Source: Halalkalibacter alkaliphilus
GTDB taxonomy: Bacteria; Bacillota; Bacilli; Bacillales; Bacillaceae_D
DNA: 64,000 bases
Direction: 5' to 3'
Assembly: GCF_023555415.1 (NCBI RefSeq)
Contig: NZ_JAKRYL010000003.1
Span: 62,001-126,000 of the forward strand
Below the pieces are notes generated by a model. The model worked only from the letters and a program-made list of their open reading frames with translations. It was not told the DNA's origin and ran no database searches. The translations under genes were made by a program, and so were the position numbers. Below are positions 17,449 through 26,133 of this stretch, one piece after another; position 1 is the first letter of the stretch; every line of letters starts with the position of its first letter.

Positions 17449-18381
17449 GTGGCAACAAAGAGCGCATTAGAGACAAGTACTACTAAACCGGTATCCGTTA
17501 CGAAAAAGAAAAACCCTAAACTTTTTGATCAGCTCGCTGGCTATGCGTTTATATCACCTTTTTTTATCATATTTGCAATATTTGGTGTCTATCCTCTTTT
17601 TTTTACCGCGTATCTTTCTCTACATAGATGGGATATTTTAGGTGAGAAGGTATTTGTAGGTTTTGATAACTATATCGCTTTGTTCACGAATGATCCGTTG
17701 TTCTGGAAAGCGGTTGGAAATACATTTAGCATTTGGTTTATTTCAACGGTACCTCAGCTTATTCTTGCATTAGTGTTAGCCTTTTTATTAAATCAAGCGT
17801 TTTTAAAAGGAAAAGGACTATTTCGATTGGCAGTCTTTATGCCGAATATTACGTCTGTTGTAGCCGTTGCCATTATCTTCTCCGCGATGTTTGGAACGAA
17901 TTATGGTGTCATCAACTATGTCGTGACTCTTTTCGGATTCGATCCTATCAATTGGAGCGGCTCTTATCTTGGAACACATGTTGCCATTTCTGCAATGGTT
18001 ATGTGGCGTTGGGTAGGGTATAACACCATTATTTATCTTGCTGGTTTACAAGGGATTTCAAAAGATATGTATGAAGCGGCAACGATCGATGGAGCTAACA
18101 AAACACAGCAATTTTTCTTTATTACGATCCCACTAATGAAACCGATTATTTTATTTACAGTGATCTTATCAACAATCGGGGGAATGCAAATCTTCGCAGA
18201 GCCTTTCCTATTTGGACGCGGTGCAAGTAACCAAGGCTTAACGATGACTCTCTACCTCTATGAAGAAGCGTTTACTCGTTTTGCATTTGGATATGCATCA
18301 GCGATTGCATGGGTGTTATTCTTAATCATTATCATCTTCTCACTCATTAATCTGTTTATCACTCAACGGATTAAATCTTAG
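17449..18381 (+). CDS. Sugar ABC transporter permease, MalF/UgpA type
   Basis: This 310-residue inner-membrane permease has about six helices and the EAA loop YEAATIDGANKTQQFFFITIPLMKP. GTG start is set by AAGGAGGT just upstream. It pairs with the permease at 18402 and the binding protein at 16057 to form an importer. No dedicated ATPase gene is present, as is usual for this class in Bacillus. Confidence 0.93.
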   Translation: MATKSALETSTTKPVSVTKKKNPKLFDQLAGYAFISPFFIIFAIFGVYPLFFTAYLSLHRWDILGEKVFVGFDNYIALFTNDPLFWKAVGNTFSIWFISTVPQLILALVLAFLLNQAFLKGKGLFRLAVFMPNITSVVAVAIIFSAMFGTNYGVINYVVTLFGFDPINWSGSYLGTHVAISAMVMWRWVGYNTIIYLAGLQGISKDMYEAATIDGANKTQQFFFITIPLMKPIILFTVILSTIGGMQIFAEPFLFGRGASNQGLTMTLYLYEEAFTRFAFGYASAIAWVLFLIIIIFSLINLFITQRIKS

Positions 18382-18401
18382 TCATTAGGGAGGGACAAAC
18401 A

Positions 18402-19238
18402 ATGAACGAAGCAGGACAAAGAAAGTTACCTAAAATAGCTCTTTATCTTTTTTTAGGCTTTACATCGATTTTGTCAGTATTTCCGTTTTACTGGATGTTT
18501 GTAATCGGATCGAATACGAATTCGGAAGTAAATAAAATTCCTCCAGTGCTACTTCCTGGGGAGCAATTTATGACAAATGTGGCGAAAGTGTTTGAGCGGA
18601 TCGACTTTTTCGGAGCGCTTTGGAATTCGTTTGTGATTTCAACCGCCATTACATTTTTTGTACTATTCTTTAGTTCATTAGCAGGGTATGCTTTTGCCAA
18701 AATAGAGTTTAAAGGGAAGAAGTTCTTTTTTATCTTTTTGCTGGCAACGATGATGGTTCCACCGCAATTAGGTTTGATCCCATCGTTTATGATTATTAGT
18801 TCATTAGGATGGGTCGATACGCTACAAGCTGTAATCGTACCAGGTATGGTAAGTGCCTTTGGCGTGTTTTTCATGAGACAGTATGTTGCGTCATCGATAC
18901 CGAACGATTTAATTGAAGCGGCAAAAATAGATGGTTGTAACCACTTACGAATCTATTGGAATATAATTGTACCTGCAATCAAGCCGGCATTTGCTACGCT
19001 AGGCATTATTACGTATATGAATGCATGGAACGACTTCTTATGGCCATTAATTGTTTTAAAAGACTCCAGCGTTCATACCATTCAAATCGCGTTACGAACA
19101 TTAAACGATGCCTATACGACCGACTATCCAATGGTATTAGCAGGGACGTTTTTAGCAACGATTCCAATATTGATTGTCTTCTTAATTTTTAACAGACAAT
19201 TTATTGCAGGAATTACAGAGGGTGCTGTTAAAAGTTAA
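18402..19238 (+). CDS. Sugar ABC transporter permease, MalG/UgpE type
   Basis: This 278-residue permease has six helices, an EAA loop read as IEAAKIDGCNHLRIYWNIIVPAIKP and a C-terminus FIAGITEGAVKS typical of MalG-like subunits. GGGAGG precedes the ATG, and only 20 bases separate it from the first permease. Confidence 0.93.
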   Translation: MNEAGQRKLPKIALYLFLGFTSILSVFPFYWMFVIGSNTNSEVNKIPPVLLPGEQFMTNVAKVFERIDFFGALWNSFVISTAITFFVLFFSSLAGYAFAKIEFKGKKFFFIFLLATMMVPPQLGLIPSFMIISSLGWVDTLQAVIVPGMVSAFGVFFMRQYVASSIPNDLIEAAKIDGCNHLRIYWNIIVPAIKPAFATLGIITYMNAWNDFLWPLIVLKDSSVHTIQIALRTLNDAYTTDYPMVLAGTFLATIPILIVFLIFNRQFIAGITEGAVKS

Positions 19239-19261
19239 GTGAAATGTAAAGATAGAAAGGG

Positions 19262-19291
19262 GATGCTAGACAGAAGAAAGAATCTAGCATC
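19262..19291 (+). terminator. Possible terminator or stabilising hairpin
   Basis: GATGCTAGA pairs with TCTAGCATC. The downstream tail is pyrimidine-rich but not a clean T tract, so strength is uncertain. Confidence 0.5.
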
Positions 19292-19379
19292 TTCCTTTCC
19301 TTTCCCTGTGATAGGCTATGCAAGGGATTGTTCTTTACGTTTAGGTATCCGTTTTTAATAGTTGAGAGGGGAATTTTCA

Positions 19380-19994
19380 ATGTTTAAATTTACGACTTAT
19401 GTTGAATGGCTGTGGGAAGTAATCAAGCTCCATATTCTATGGATTGGCTATTTGGTTAGAGGAGCGGTTGTACTTGGCTTCTTTCCTGCGACAACAGCCG
19501 TCTATGCGGTTGCTCGCTACTGGCTGAAACATGGAGATACGGAAAGGGTAAGCGTCTTATTTAAAAAGTTTTATAAAGAAAACTTTAAAACATCTAATTA
19601 TCTAGGCTGGATTGTCTTGTTTGCGAGTTTCATTGTTTGTTTGAATTGGTTTTACATCCCGTATGTGGAGCAAATGTTGCTTAAATTCGTTATGTATGGG
19701 ATTGTTATTACCTTTACCTTCTTGTTGATCCTAACAAGTTTGTATGTATTCCCTGTGATCGCAAACTATCAGCTTCAGCTCGTTCATTACGTCATTATTG
19801 GAGTAAAGATTGGTCTTACCTATTTCCCATATACCATTTTACAAGTCGTGCTGATAACAGGTTTAACGATGATGTATGTCAGGTTTCCACAGTTGACGCT
19901 CATCTTTGGAATTGTCCCTATTACATTCGTACAAATGTATATATGTAACCATGTGTTTAGAAGATTGAATCATGAGCAAATAAGTACGACGTAA
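19380..19994 (+). CDS. DUF624/YesL-family membrane protein
   Basis: This 204-residue hydrophobic protein is a paralogue of the one at 1437. It shares the layout with an early GFFPATTAVYAVARYWLK motif and about five membrane helices. The ATG at 19380 is chosen because GAGAGGGG lies about 9 bases upstream. As before, it sits directly downstream of a sugar ABC importer. Role unknown. Confidence 0.83.
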   Translation: MFKFTTYVEWLWEVIKLHILWIGYLVRGAVVLGFFPATTAVYAVARYWLKHGDTERVSVLFKKFYKENFKTSNYLGWIVLFASFIVCLNWFYIPYVEQMLLKFVMYGIVITFTFLLILTSLYVFPVIANYQLQLVHYVIIGVKIGLTYFPYTILQVVLITGLTMMYVRFPQLTLIFGIVPITFVQMYICNHVFRRLNHEQISTT

Positions 19995-20096
19995 TAAAGA
20001 GAGGTAAGAGTGCCAGCGGTAATTCTCTGGGGGGGAACCCATATAGGTGGAGAAGCTGGATTATTTACATCTTGTGTTTAATAAGCTAGTAATGAC

Positions 20097-20130
20097 ACGC
20101 CTCTCACGTTTTGAGAGGCGTACTTTTTTT
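20097..20130 (+). terminator. Bidirectional terminator between DUF624 and yczE-like genes
   Basis: ACGCCTCTCA and TGAGAGGCGT form a perfect 10-bp stem with a 5-base loop, followed by ACTTTTTTT. The stop codon of the minus-strand gene lies inside the stem, so the convergent genes share it. Confidence 0.85.
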
Positions 20131-20781
20131 AGGTCTAAGTTTAACGAAAAACAGAGTAAATTCACTTTTAAACAACACCTGACGAGTATTATTGAATAAG
20201 AATTCAAATTTTGGATAAAAAAACTGAATGAAATATCCCGTAGTGAAGGCTACAAGCAAGGTCGCCATTCCCATCGCGCCATCGAAGAAAAATGCAAGAG
20301 TGAGTGCAAAACTTTCTGCAATTAATTTTGCGATTCTTAAACTAAAACCGAACCTTTCATGGATAACCTCCATCAAACGATCCATTGGGTTCGCAGGAAA
20401 TTTTGCCTGCAGGTAGGTTGAAACTCCCATCCCTAAAATCATGATACCTGTCAACACGACCATAATTTGAACAATGAGATTTTGAGGATCAAAGTTTTTT
20501 AGACCGATTAACAGCCAAAAATCGATTAGAGATCCGGTCAAAAATATCGTTAAAACAGAAAGTATTTCTGGTTTTTTCTTTAATATTAAGGAATTAATTA
20601 ATATAACAAAAACTCCATTAATCACCGCGCATGTACCGATTGTTAAATTCCATAATTGTGATTGCCCAATCGCAAGAGCTTCCCAAGGTGATGCCCCTAA
20701 ACTCGCTTTTATAATTAACGAACACCCTAAGGTTAAAATAAATTGACCTATAAAAAAGAACATGATCCTTCTTAACAACAT
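20104..20781 (-). CDS. YczE/YyaS-like integral membrane protein
   Basis: This 225-residue protein has about five membrane helices and the family opening FFIGQFILTLGCSLIIKASLGASPWEAL. The pattern SLGASPWEAL and the later FPANPMDRLMEVIHERFGFSLRIAK match the YczE/YyaS/YitT-like group in Bacillus, membrane proteins of unclear function. GAGGGGA precedes the ATG. A decayed copy of its 3' quarter lies about 5 kb away at 15088-15312. Confidence 0.82.
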   Translation of the reverse strand: MLLRRIMFFFIGQFILTLGCSLIIKASLGASPWEALAIGQSQLWNLTIGTCAVINGVFVILINSLILKKKPEILSVLTIFLTGSLIDFWLLIGLKNFDPQNLIVQIMVVLTGIMILGMGVSTYLQAKFPANPMDRLMEVIHERFGFSLRIAKLIAESFALTLAFFFDGAMGMATLLVAFTTGYFIQFFYPKFEFLFNNTRQVLFKSEFTLFFVKLRPKKSTPLKT

Positions 20782-21108
20782 GGTAATCCCCTCTAATCTT
20801 CTAGTTATTTTATATGAAACATCTTGCTTTTCTTTCCGACTGTTTAATTACTCCGATAAACATTTATATCTTCTTCAGGATGAACGAAGTGATTGATTTA
20901 ATCAGTTCAAGCCTCTTTAAAACGGTAATTGAGGAGGTTGAAAGTCGCTTTAAACTGAAATAATCATAAAAGGATTGAAGGAACAAAACAATTAAACATC
21001 TTGTTATTATGATTAAAATTGTTCCATATCTTGCTTTAATTTATAGAAAGGGTTTTCATAAAAGATGATACAATAGAGAGAGATTTAGGAACGAAAGAGG
21101 GGATTTAC
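20782..21108. other. Divergent intergenic region, AT-rich
   Basis: It carries the promoters of the YczE-like gene and the AraC regulator. A 27-codon frame at about 20879-20962 (MNEVIDLISSSLFKTVIEEV and onward) lacks a clear ribosome-binding site and may be a relic. Nothing else recognised. Confidence 0.35.
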
Positions 21109-21957
21109 ATGGAAAATAAAATGATTACTCAACCCCCTATCCTGGCATATATCGGGAAAATAAGTGATAAACCTAATTGGAGTTTCCCAAGCCACAAGCA
21201 TGATGATCTTAGTGAAATCATTTATATATTTGGTGGAGAAGGAGAGTTCCGGATAGACGGTAAGCCATTTACTGCCCAAAAAGGGGATATGCTGATTTAT
21301 AACAAAGGGGTACTTCATGAAGAAAGGTCTTCATCTGTGCAACCTTTAAAGGCTTTTTATTGTGGTGTTTCAAATTTAAAAATAGAAGGTTTTCCCGACT
21401 GTTTTGTTCTCCCAACCGGAGTGTCCCCGCATATTGAAAGAAACAAATACTCAGATAAGGTAGAGACCCTGTTTTCGATGATATTTGAAGAATCAACGAT
21501 TCAGGCCCAAGGACACAAAGCGATTAGCGAAAACTTTTTAACTTCGATCATTCTTCTCATTCAAAGAATGGTTCAGCTGGATAACATTAATCCTACAAAA
21601 AGTGATACGGCCGTACTTGCGCTGCAAATTAAAGAATACTTGGATAAGAATTATCATAAACATTTGACCTTGAATGAAATAGCACGCGAATTTCATATGA
21701 ACCCATATTATCTATCGCATGTATTTAATGACATGTACAACGATTCGCCTATTAACTACTTGATTTCTCGAAGAATGGGCGAAGGGAAAAGACTATTAAT
21801 TAACACCAATATGAAAGTACGGGAGATCGCTAGTCTGCTAGGCTATGAAAACCCAAACTATTTCACAAGAATTTTCACAAAAACAATGGGTGAATCCCCT
21901 CTTCAGTTTAAAAGAAGTGAAACAAACGAACGTTTGGATATGAATGGAAAAACATAA
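21109..21957 (+). CDS. AraC-family transcriptional regulator
   Basis: This 282-residue regulator has an N-terminal cupin sensor domain (SHKHDDLSEIIYIFGGEGEF, then QKGDMLIYNKGVLHEE) and two C-terminal helix-turn-helix motifs (LTLNEIAREFHMNPYYLSHVF and VREIASLLGYENPNYFTRIF). GAAAGAGGGG precedes the ATG. The cupin form suggests a small sugar or sugar derivative as effector. It lies between the second sugar importer and an anchored sugar-binding protein; its target is not evident. Confidence 0.9.
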   Translation: MENKMITQPPILAYIGKISDKPNWSFPSHKHDDLSEIIYIFGGEGEFRIDGKPFTAQKGDMLIYNKGVLHEERSSSVQPLKAFYCGVSNLKIEGFPDCFVLPTGVSPHIERNKYSDKVETLFSMIFEESTIQAQGHKAISENFLTSIILLIQRMVQLDNINPTKSDTAVLALQIKEYLDKNYHKHLTLNEIAREFHMNPYYLSHVFNDMYNDSPINYLISRRMGEGKRLLINTNMKVREIASLLGYENPNYFTRIFTKTMGESPLQFKRSETNERLDMNGKT

Positions 21958-22017
21958 TAGGGAATGGTTTGATTTTCTTTGATCCCAAATTGGATTAAAT
22001 ATAAATATTCTTCGAAG

Positions 22018-22047
22018 GAACAGGCTTATGCTTGTTCTATTTTTTTA
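22018..22047 (+). terminator. Rho-independent terminator after the araC-like gene
   Basis: GAACAGGC pairs with GCTTGTTC (one G-T pair) around TTAT, followed by TATTTTTTT. The remaining 22048-22292 is AT-rich promoter sequence without a recognised gene. Confidence 0.8.
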
Positions 22048-22292
22048 CTCTGTCAAACCAAATATTCAAAATGAATATCCGTGACTTCATCTGCACTGTC
22101 TAAGACGTGACATTATACTAATTGACGGAAAAGGGTTTTCATATTAATATTATCAAAAATAACCAAAAGTTAATCAAAACATAACTATAATTCAATCATT
22201 TTTGTGGCTGATGTTATATTCTTCGGCTGAGCATGATATAGCCGGTTACAAATTCTATATCTACAAGTATCTAAAGAGAGTAGGGGGAAGAA

Positions 22293-23243
22293 TTGAAGAA
22301 ACGGTCGATATTTTTACTTATAACCTTCATTTTTACTGTTATTATAGTTAGCTTTATTTCGTTTAAAGAAGAAAAAGAAAAAACGAACGTTGTTGTTGTT
22401 GTAAAAGAGTTAAACTCACAGTATTTTCAAATTATCAAAGCTGGTGCTGAGAAGGGATTTCAAGACTTAGGATTAGGAGGGATTGTAATTGCTCCTATAG
22501 ATGGTACTGTTGAAGAACAGGTGGAAATGTTAGAGAACGTTTTGAAAGAAAAACCGGATATACTAATTGTCTCTCCTATCTCTCCAGATCCGATAATACC
22601 AATTTTAGACCGATTTGCTGACCAAAATATACCAGTCCTTCTTTTGGATACGGATGACCCTTGGGAAAATAAGACGGCCTACATTGGTACCGATAACTAT
22701 GATTTAGGTAGAAAAGCAGGGATGTTATTAGCATCCGAACTACAGCCTGGTGATAAAGTTGCCATGATAGGAGGAGATAATCCAGTTATATCAGGTAGAC
22801 GTATGAATGGTGCAAAAATTAGTTTAGAGGCGGTAGGAATCCATATTGCATCAGAAAAGACGAGTATATCTGAATTATCCAATGATCCAATTCAAATAAA
22901 AGAAACAATAGAAGAAATTTTACAGAACCACCCTGATTTAGCTGGGGTTATAGCCGTCAATGATATCATTGCTATCCATGTATTGGAGACGCTAAAAGCA
23001 AATGGTTTAAACATACCGGTTATTGGAGCGGATGGAATTGTTGACATGCTTGAATTAATCGAAAAAGGCACGTTACAAGGTACTGTCGTACAAAACCCAT
23101 ATGATATGGGGTACTTAAGTGTTCTAACTGCATTAAAAGTAACGAATGGAGATATGATCGAAATGCATGTTGACAGTGGCGTTGATTTAATTGTTAAGGA
23201 AAATGCAAGGCGAAGGATAGACTTTTTAAAGAAATTGCTCTGA
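22293..23243 (+). CDS. Membrane-anchored RbsB-like sugar-binding protein
   Basis: This 316-residue paralogue of the protein at 12944 shares VVVVKELNSQYFQIIKAGAE, EKPDILIVSPIS, TAYIGTDNYDLGRKAG and GTVVQNPYDMGYLSV. One N-terminal helix (about residues 5-22) anchors it; there is no lipobox. TTG start follows AGGGGGAAG. Again no histidine kinase or ABC permease is adjacent. It may bind a sugar for a kinase encoded elsewhere or for the nearby importer. Confidence 0.82.
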   Translation: MKKRSIFLLITFIFTVIIVSFISFKEEKEKTNVVVVVKELNSQYFQIIKAGAEKGFQDLGLGGIVIAPIDGTVEEQVEMLENVLKEKPDILIVSPISPDPIIPILDRFADQNIPVLLLDTDDPWENKTAYIGTDNYDLGRKAGMLLASELQPGDKVAMIGGDNPVISGRRMNGAKISLEAVGIHIASEKTSISELSNDPIQIKETIEEILQNHPDLAGVIAVNDIIAIHVLETLKANGLNIPVIGADGIVDMLELIEKGTLQGTVVQNPYDMGYLSVLTALKVTNGDMIEMHVDSGVDLIVKENARRRIDFLKKLL

Positions 23244-23308
23244 TTTAGGCAGACAAAGTAATTTGCATCATCAAGTGATAACCAGCTAGAGCCCCTTAAA
23301 ATGTTCTA

Positions 23309-23380
23309 GGGACGAGTCCCACAGGAAATGAGCCTCGGCACCTTCCCGCGGAAAGCGAGTGACTGAAGCGCAATGGCACG
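23309..23380. repeat. Bacillaceae-type intergenic repeat
   Basis: The stretch contains GGGACGAGTCCC, GAGCCTCGGC and CGCGGAAAGCGAGTGACTGA in order. It is GC-rich against its surroundings and lies between genes. I recall this string as a dispersed intergenic sequence in Bacillaceae genomes. Only one copy is in this window, so repetition itself cannot be shown here. Confidence 0.5.
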
Positions 23381-23437
23381 AACATGTGAAGGAAAACAAC
23401 AAATTATGCGAAAACAGCCTTTAAAAATAAACAAAAG

Positions 23438-23484
23438 AAAGGGATGTCTCAAAGGTAAATAAACTTTTGAGACATCCCCCTTTT
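23438..23484 (+). terminator. Strong terminator between convergent genes
   Basis: GGGATGTCTCAAA pairs with TTTGAGACATCCC around a short loop, followed by CCTTTT on the plus strand and with AAAG on the far side, so it can serve both converging genes. Confidence 0.88.
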
Positions 23485-23538
23485 AGTTATTATTCAAAAT
23501 TAAATTTACAAAAAACAAACTGCTTTAAAGAACGGTAA

Positions 23539-24402
23539 TTAAAAGCAAACTTTTCTGAACTTCCCTGGAGTCATCCCCCCCGTAGATTTAGAGAATGCTT
23601 TAATAAAATGACCTATCCCATAAAATCCACAATCCTCACTTATTTGCTCTACGGAAAGATTGGTTTGCACTAATAAATTCTTAGCCTGAATTAAGCGATA
23701 ATTTAGTATATATTGGTAAGGGCTAGTTCCCATATATTTTTTAAACGTTCGGCAAAAATGAGAAGTACTTAAGTTCGATATTTCGCTAAGCTTCTCGATC
23801 GTAATTTTAGATGAGAAATTTTCATTTATATGAGTCAGAGCTGCTTGAATTTCCGGTGGAACTTTGGCCATGTTTGCATCTCTACTTTCAAAAGTGTTAC
23901 GTGTACTTTCTAATAAATTCCCTAACAACTCATAAATTTCTAAGGAAATGTTAAAGTCAATTTCTTGGTTTGATGCCAAGAGCGATAAAATATTAGGAAG
24001 ATTGTTTTTATCGGAAGGTAGTGTAAATAGACAACCTTGTCTTTGGTATATCTCATTATATAAATCTTGTGTACCTTTTCCTGAAAAATGAATAAATTGG
24101 AACTCGGCTTCTTCTGTTACATGATAATTGTTTTTTTCTTTGCAATCTAATAGGACGATATCACCTTGTTTTGCAACAAATGATTGATCAAGATAATGAA
24201 AATGCATCGATCCTCTTTTAATAAAAAAAATGAGAAAAGAGTCCATATAATCACGCCTAATGCTGTAAGGCGCATCCACGATATATTCCCCACCCCATAG
24301 TACATAAAAATACAATTTTTTCGTTAATTCCGAAGGTTCATAAAAATATAATCCCTTTTTTGTCTTGAGTCCTGGTTCTACATTTGGAATGTAATAATTC
24401 AT
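23539..24402 (-). CDS. AraC-family regulator of the inositol-type cluster
   Basis: This 287-residue protein has a cupin-like sensor half (RRDYMDSFLIFFIKRGSMHF, KQGDIVLLDC) and a C-terminal double helix-turn-helix (ITIEKLSEISNLSTSHFCRTF and VEQISEDCGFYGIGHFIKAF). It is a paralogue of the regulator at 30904. ATG at 24402 is chosen because AAGGGTG lies 6 bases upstream; a GTG three codons earlier is inside that site. It is divergent from the first IolH-like gene and faces a repeated upstream element, so local control is likely. Confidence 0.9.
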   Translation of the reverse strand: MNYYIPNVEPGLKTKKGLYFYEPSELTKKLYFYVLWGGEYIVDAPYSIRRDYMDSFLIFFIKRGSMHFHYLDQSFVAKQGDIVLLDCKEKNNYHVTEEAEFQFIHFSGKGTQDLYNEIYQRQGCLFTLPSDKNNLPNILSLLASNQEIDFNISLEIYELLGNLLESTRNTFESRDANMAKVPPEIQAALTHINENFSSKITIEKLSEISNLSTSHFCRTFKKYMGTSPYQYILNYRLIQAKNLLVQTNLSVEQISEDCGFYGIGHFIKAFSKSTGGMTPGKFRKVCF

Positions 24403-24503
24403 TTTTATCACCCTTAGAAATAAGTAAATTTCAAAATAATCATGTGTTCATTTAGTATATTTCATCAATAAAAGAATGTAAAACGCTATAGACAACTAAA
24501 AAT

Positions 24504-24584
24504 AAAATAATCAAAAAGCAAGAATATACATTTTTCGAGCAAGGATTTACAGGGTAGTTAACGGAAATATAGATTAAACTAAAG
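24504..24584. promoter_or_regulatory. Repeated upstream element B, copy 1
   Basis: Matching blocks with 28637-28718 are AAAATAATCAAAAA, TTTTCGAGCAAG and ATTAAACTAAAG at nearly equal spacing. It lies between the divergent AraC gene and the first IolH-like gene. A shared AraC operator plus promoter is the simplest reading. Confidence 0.6.
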
Positions 24585-24619
24585 TTGTAATTGCTGATGA
24601 GCACAAGAAAATGCATCTA

Positions 24620-24634
24620 TTGAAATCGATTACA
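24620..24634 (+). promoter_or_regulatory. cre box upstream of IolH-like gene 1
   Basis: TTGAAATCGATTACA matches the CcpA consensus WTGNAANCGNWNNCW at every position. Confidence 0.75.
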
Positions 24635-24788
24635 CATCAAAGGGAGCTAAGGGCTTAATTAGAATTAAAGAATGAGACCTGTAATGATTATCGCTTTTAT
24701 ATGTTAAGTGTTTACATCAACAGATGAAAGTTAATTTTGGATTTTTTTATGGTGTGGATATTTTCCCACAAAGAAAGGAGTAGTTTAC

Positions 24789-25652
24789 ATGCGTTTAGCT
24801 TATGATCCGTCACATTATCGTGATAACACCAATTTAAAAGATACGATCGATGCCGTAGCTCGGCTAGGGTATGAATATGTAGAATTATCACCGCGTAAAG
24901 ATTTTATTTGGTTTTATGAATATCCAAAGGTAGATAAGCAGCTAATCAAAGATCTAAAAAAATATTGTTCAGATGCTGGTGTGAAAATCTCTTCAGTCCT
25001 TCCTGTTCAACAATGGTCTTCTCCAAATGAAGAAGAACGTCAAGCTGCCGTGCGAAATTGGAAGCGTTGTATTGAAATCACTTCTGAATTAGGAGTCGAT
25101 TTAATGAACAGTGAATTTGCCGGTGACATAAGCCGTCCGGTTGAAAGTGAAGCTGCTTTTGTAAAATCAATGTATGAATTAATGCCGCTTTTTGAAAAAG
25201 AAGGGATTAGACTTAATTTACAATCGCATCCGAATGACTTTATTGAGTTGAATACCGAAGCGATTCGAATGATTCGTGCGCTCGATAAAGATTGGATTAA
25301 GTTGGTTTATTCTGTTGCCCATGCGTTCTTCTATGATGATGGAATTGGTGATGTAGAGAAACACTTAGAAGAAGCAGGAGATTTATTAGATCACGTTCTC
25401 ATTGCCGACACGCTTAATCATAAAGCGGCATTTGGATTGCGTTACATTGTGAATCCACCTGATGCAAAAGTTACGATTCACCAGCACTTAAATCCTGGTG
25501 AAGGAGAAGTAAACTTTGATGCATTATATCGCAAACTACGCGAAATGAAATTTGATGGAATTGTAACAAATTCAGTCTTCGCTTACCCTGATCGACCAGA
25601 ATGGTCAAATGAGCTAACGCTGAAATCCATTAAAGAGGGATTAAACATTTAA
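24789..25652 (+). CDS. IolH-like TIM-barrel isomerase/epimerase, copy 1 of 3
   Basis: This 287-residue protein belongs to the AP endonuclease 2 / xylose isomerase-like TIM barrels. Marks are [13 protein letters not shown] near the start, [33 protein letters not shown], and [20 protein letters not shown] followed by [10 protein letters not shown]. This last pattern is the one I associate with IolH of myo-inositol catabolism, whose reaction is not firmly known. Candidate metal ligands are the conserved Glu, Asp and His residues along the barrel strands. AAGGAG lies upstream. Two almost identical copies follow at 27664 and 35901. Confidence 0.85.
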   Translation: MRLAYDPSHYRDNTNLKDTIDAVARLGYEYVELSPRKDFIWFYEYPKVDKQLIKDLKKYCSDAGVKISSVLPVQQWSSPNEEERQAAVRNWKRCIEITSELGVDLMNSEFAGDISRPVESEAAFVKSMYELMPLFEKEGIRLNLQSHPNDFIELNTEAIRMIRALDKDWIKLVYSVAHAFFYDDGIGDVEKHLEEAGDLLDHVLIADTLNHKAAFGLRYIVNPPDAKVTIHQHLNPGEGEVNFDALYRKLREMKFDGIVTNSVFAYPDRPEWSNELTLKSIKEGLNI

Positions 25653-25760
25653 GTAAGAATGTAATTGTATAGTATGATTTTATAAGATTAATGAAATTAA
25701 ATATGGAGGAACACACTCCTTTCAAGTTTTTTGTAAATTAGCAAATTTATTGCTTCAGGG

Positions 25761-25805
25761 GTGTGCCAAAAGGACTGTTGTTAACCTTTTGGTACACTTT
25801 TCTTT
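25761..25805 (+). terminator. Rho-independent terminator after IolH-like gene 1
   Basis: GTGTGCCAAAAGG pairs with CCTTTTGGTACAC over an 11-base loop, then TTTTCTTT. Confidence 0.88.
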
Positions 25806-25895
25806 ATTAGTAGATATGATATTATATTTCATGTTCTAAAAATAAAGATAAAAAGCTATTAGAAAAGAAATTCTATATTTTTTATTCTATTAACG

Positions 25896-25907
25896 GAAAA
25901 CGTTTTC
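25896..25907. promoter_or_regulatory. 12-bp palindrome, LacI/GalR-type operator candidate
   Basis: GAAAACGTTTTC is a perfect palindrome centred on CG, the hallmark of LacI/GalR-family sites. It lies about 230 bases before the sugar porter gene. It lacks the leading TG of the cre consensus. Confidence 0.45.
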
Positions 25908-25988
25908 ATTAATTGAGAGGCTTTTTAGCAGAATTAAGGCTTCAGCCACTAACATAATAAATAATAATTTTGTTAATAATGGATATAT

Positions 25989-26003
25989 TTGATAACGATT
26001 TCA
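25989..26003 (+). promoter_or_regulatory. Near-consensus cre box upstream of the sugar porter
   Basis: TTGATAACGATTTCA fits the cre consensus except at one position. Together with the terminator and palindrome it accounts for most of what is visible in the 480-base gap 25653-26133. Confidence 0.5.
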
Positions 26004-26133
26004 TTTAGTTTTAAGAGTTAGTTTGAAGCAAAACAACGGAATGAATTAATTGAAAAAAAAGTCTGTAAAAGTTACAAGAGATTTGGCAATTTGAAAATAA
26101 ATAAAGGGGGGAGAAGGATTATCCTTCACTTTT

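Noticed and set aside
20879-20962. A 27-codon frame MNEVIDLISSS and onward before the AraC gene
   Set aside because: No convincing ribosome-binding site and too short to assign; recorded only as a possible relic.
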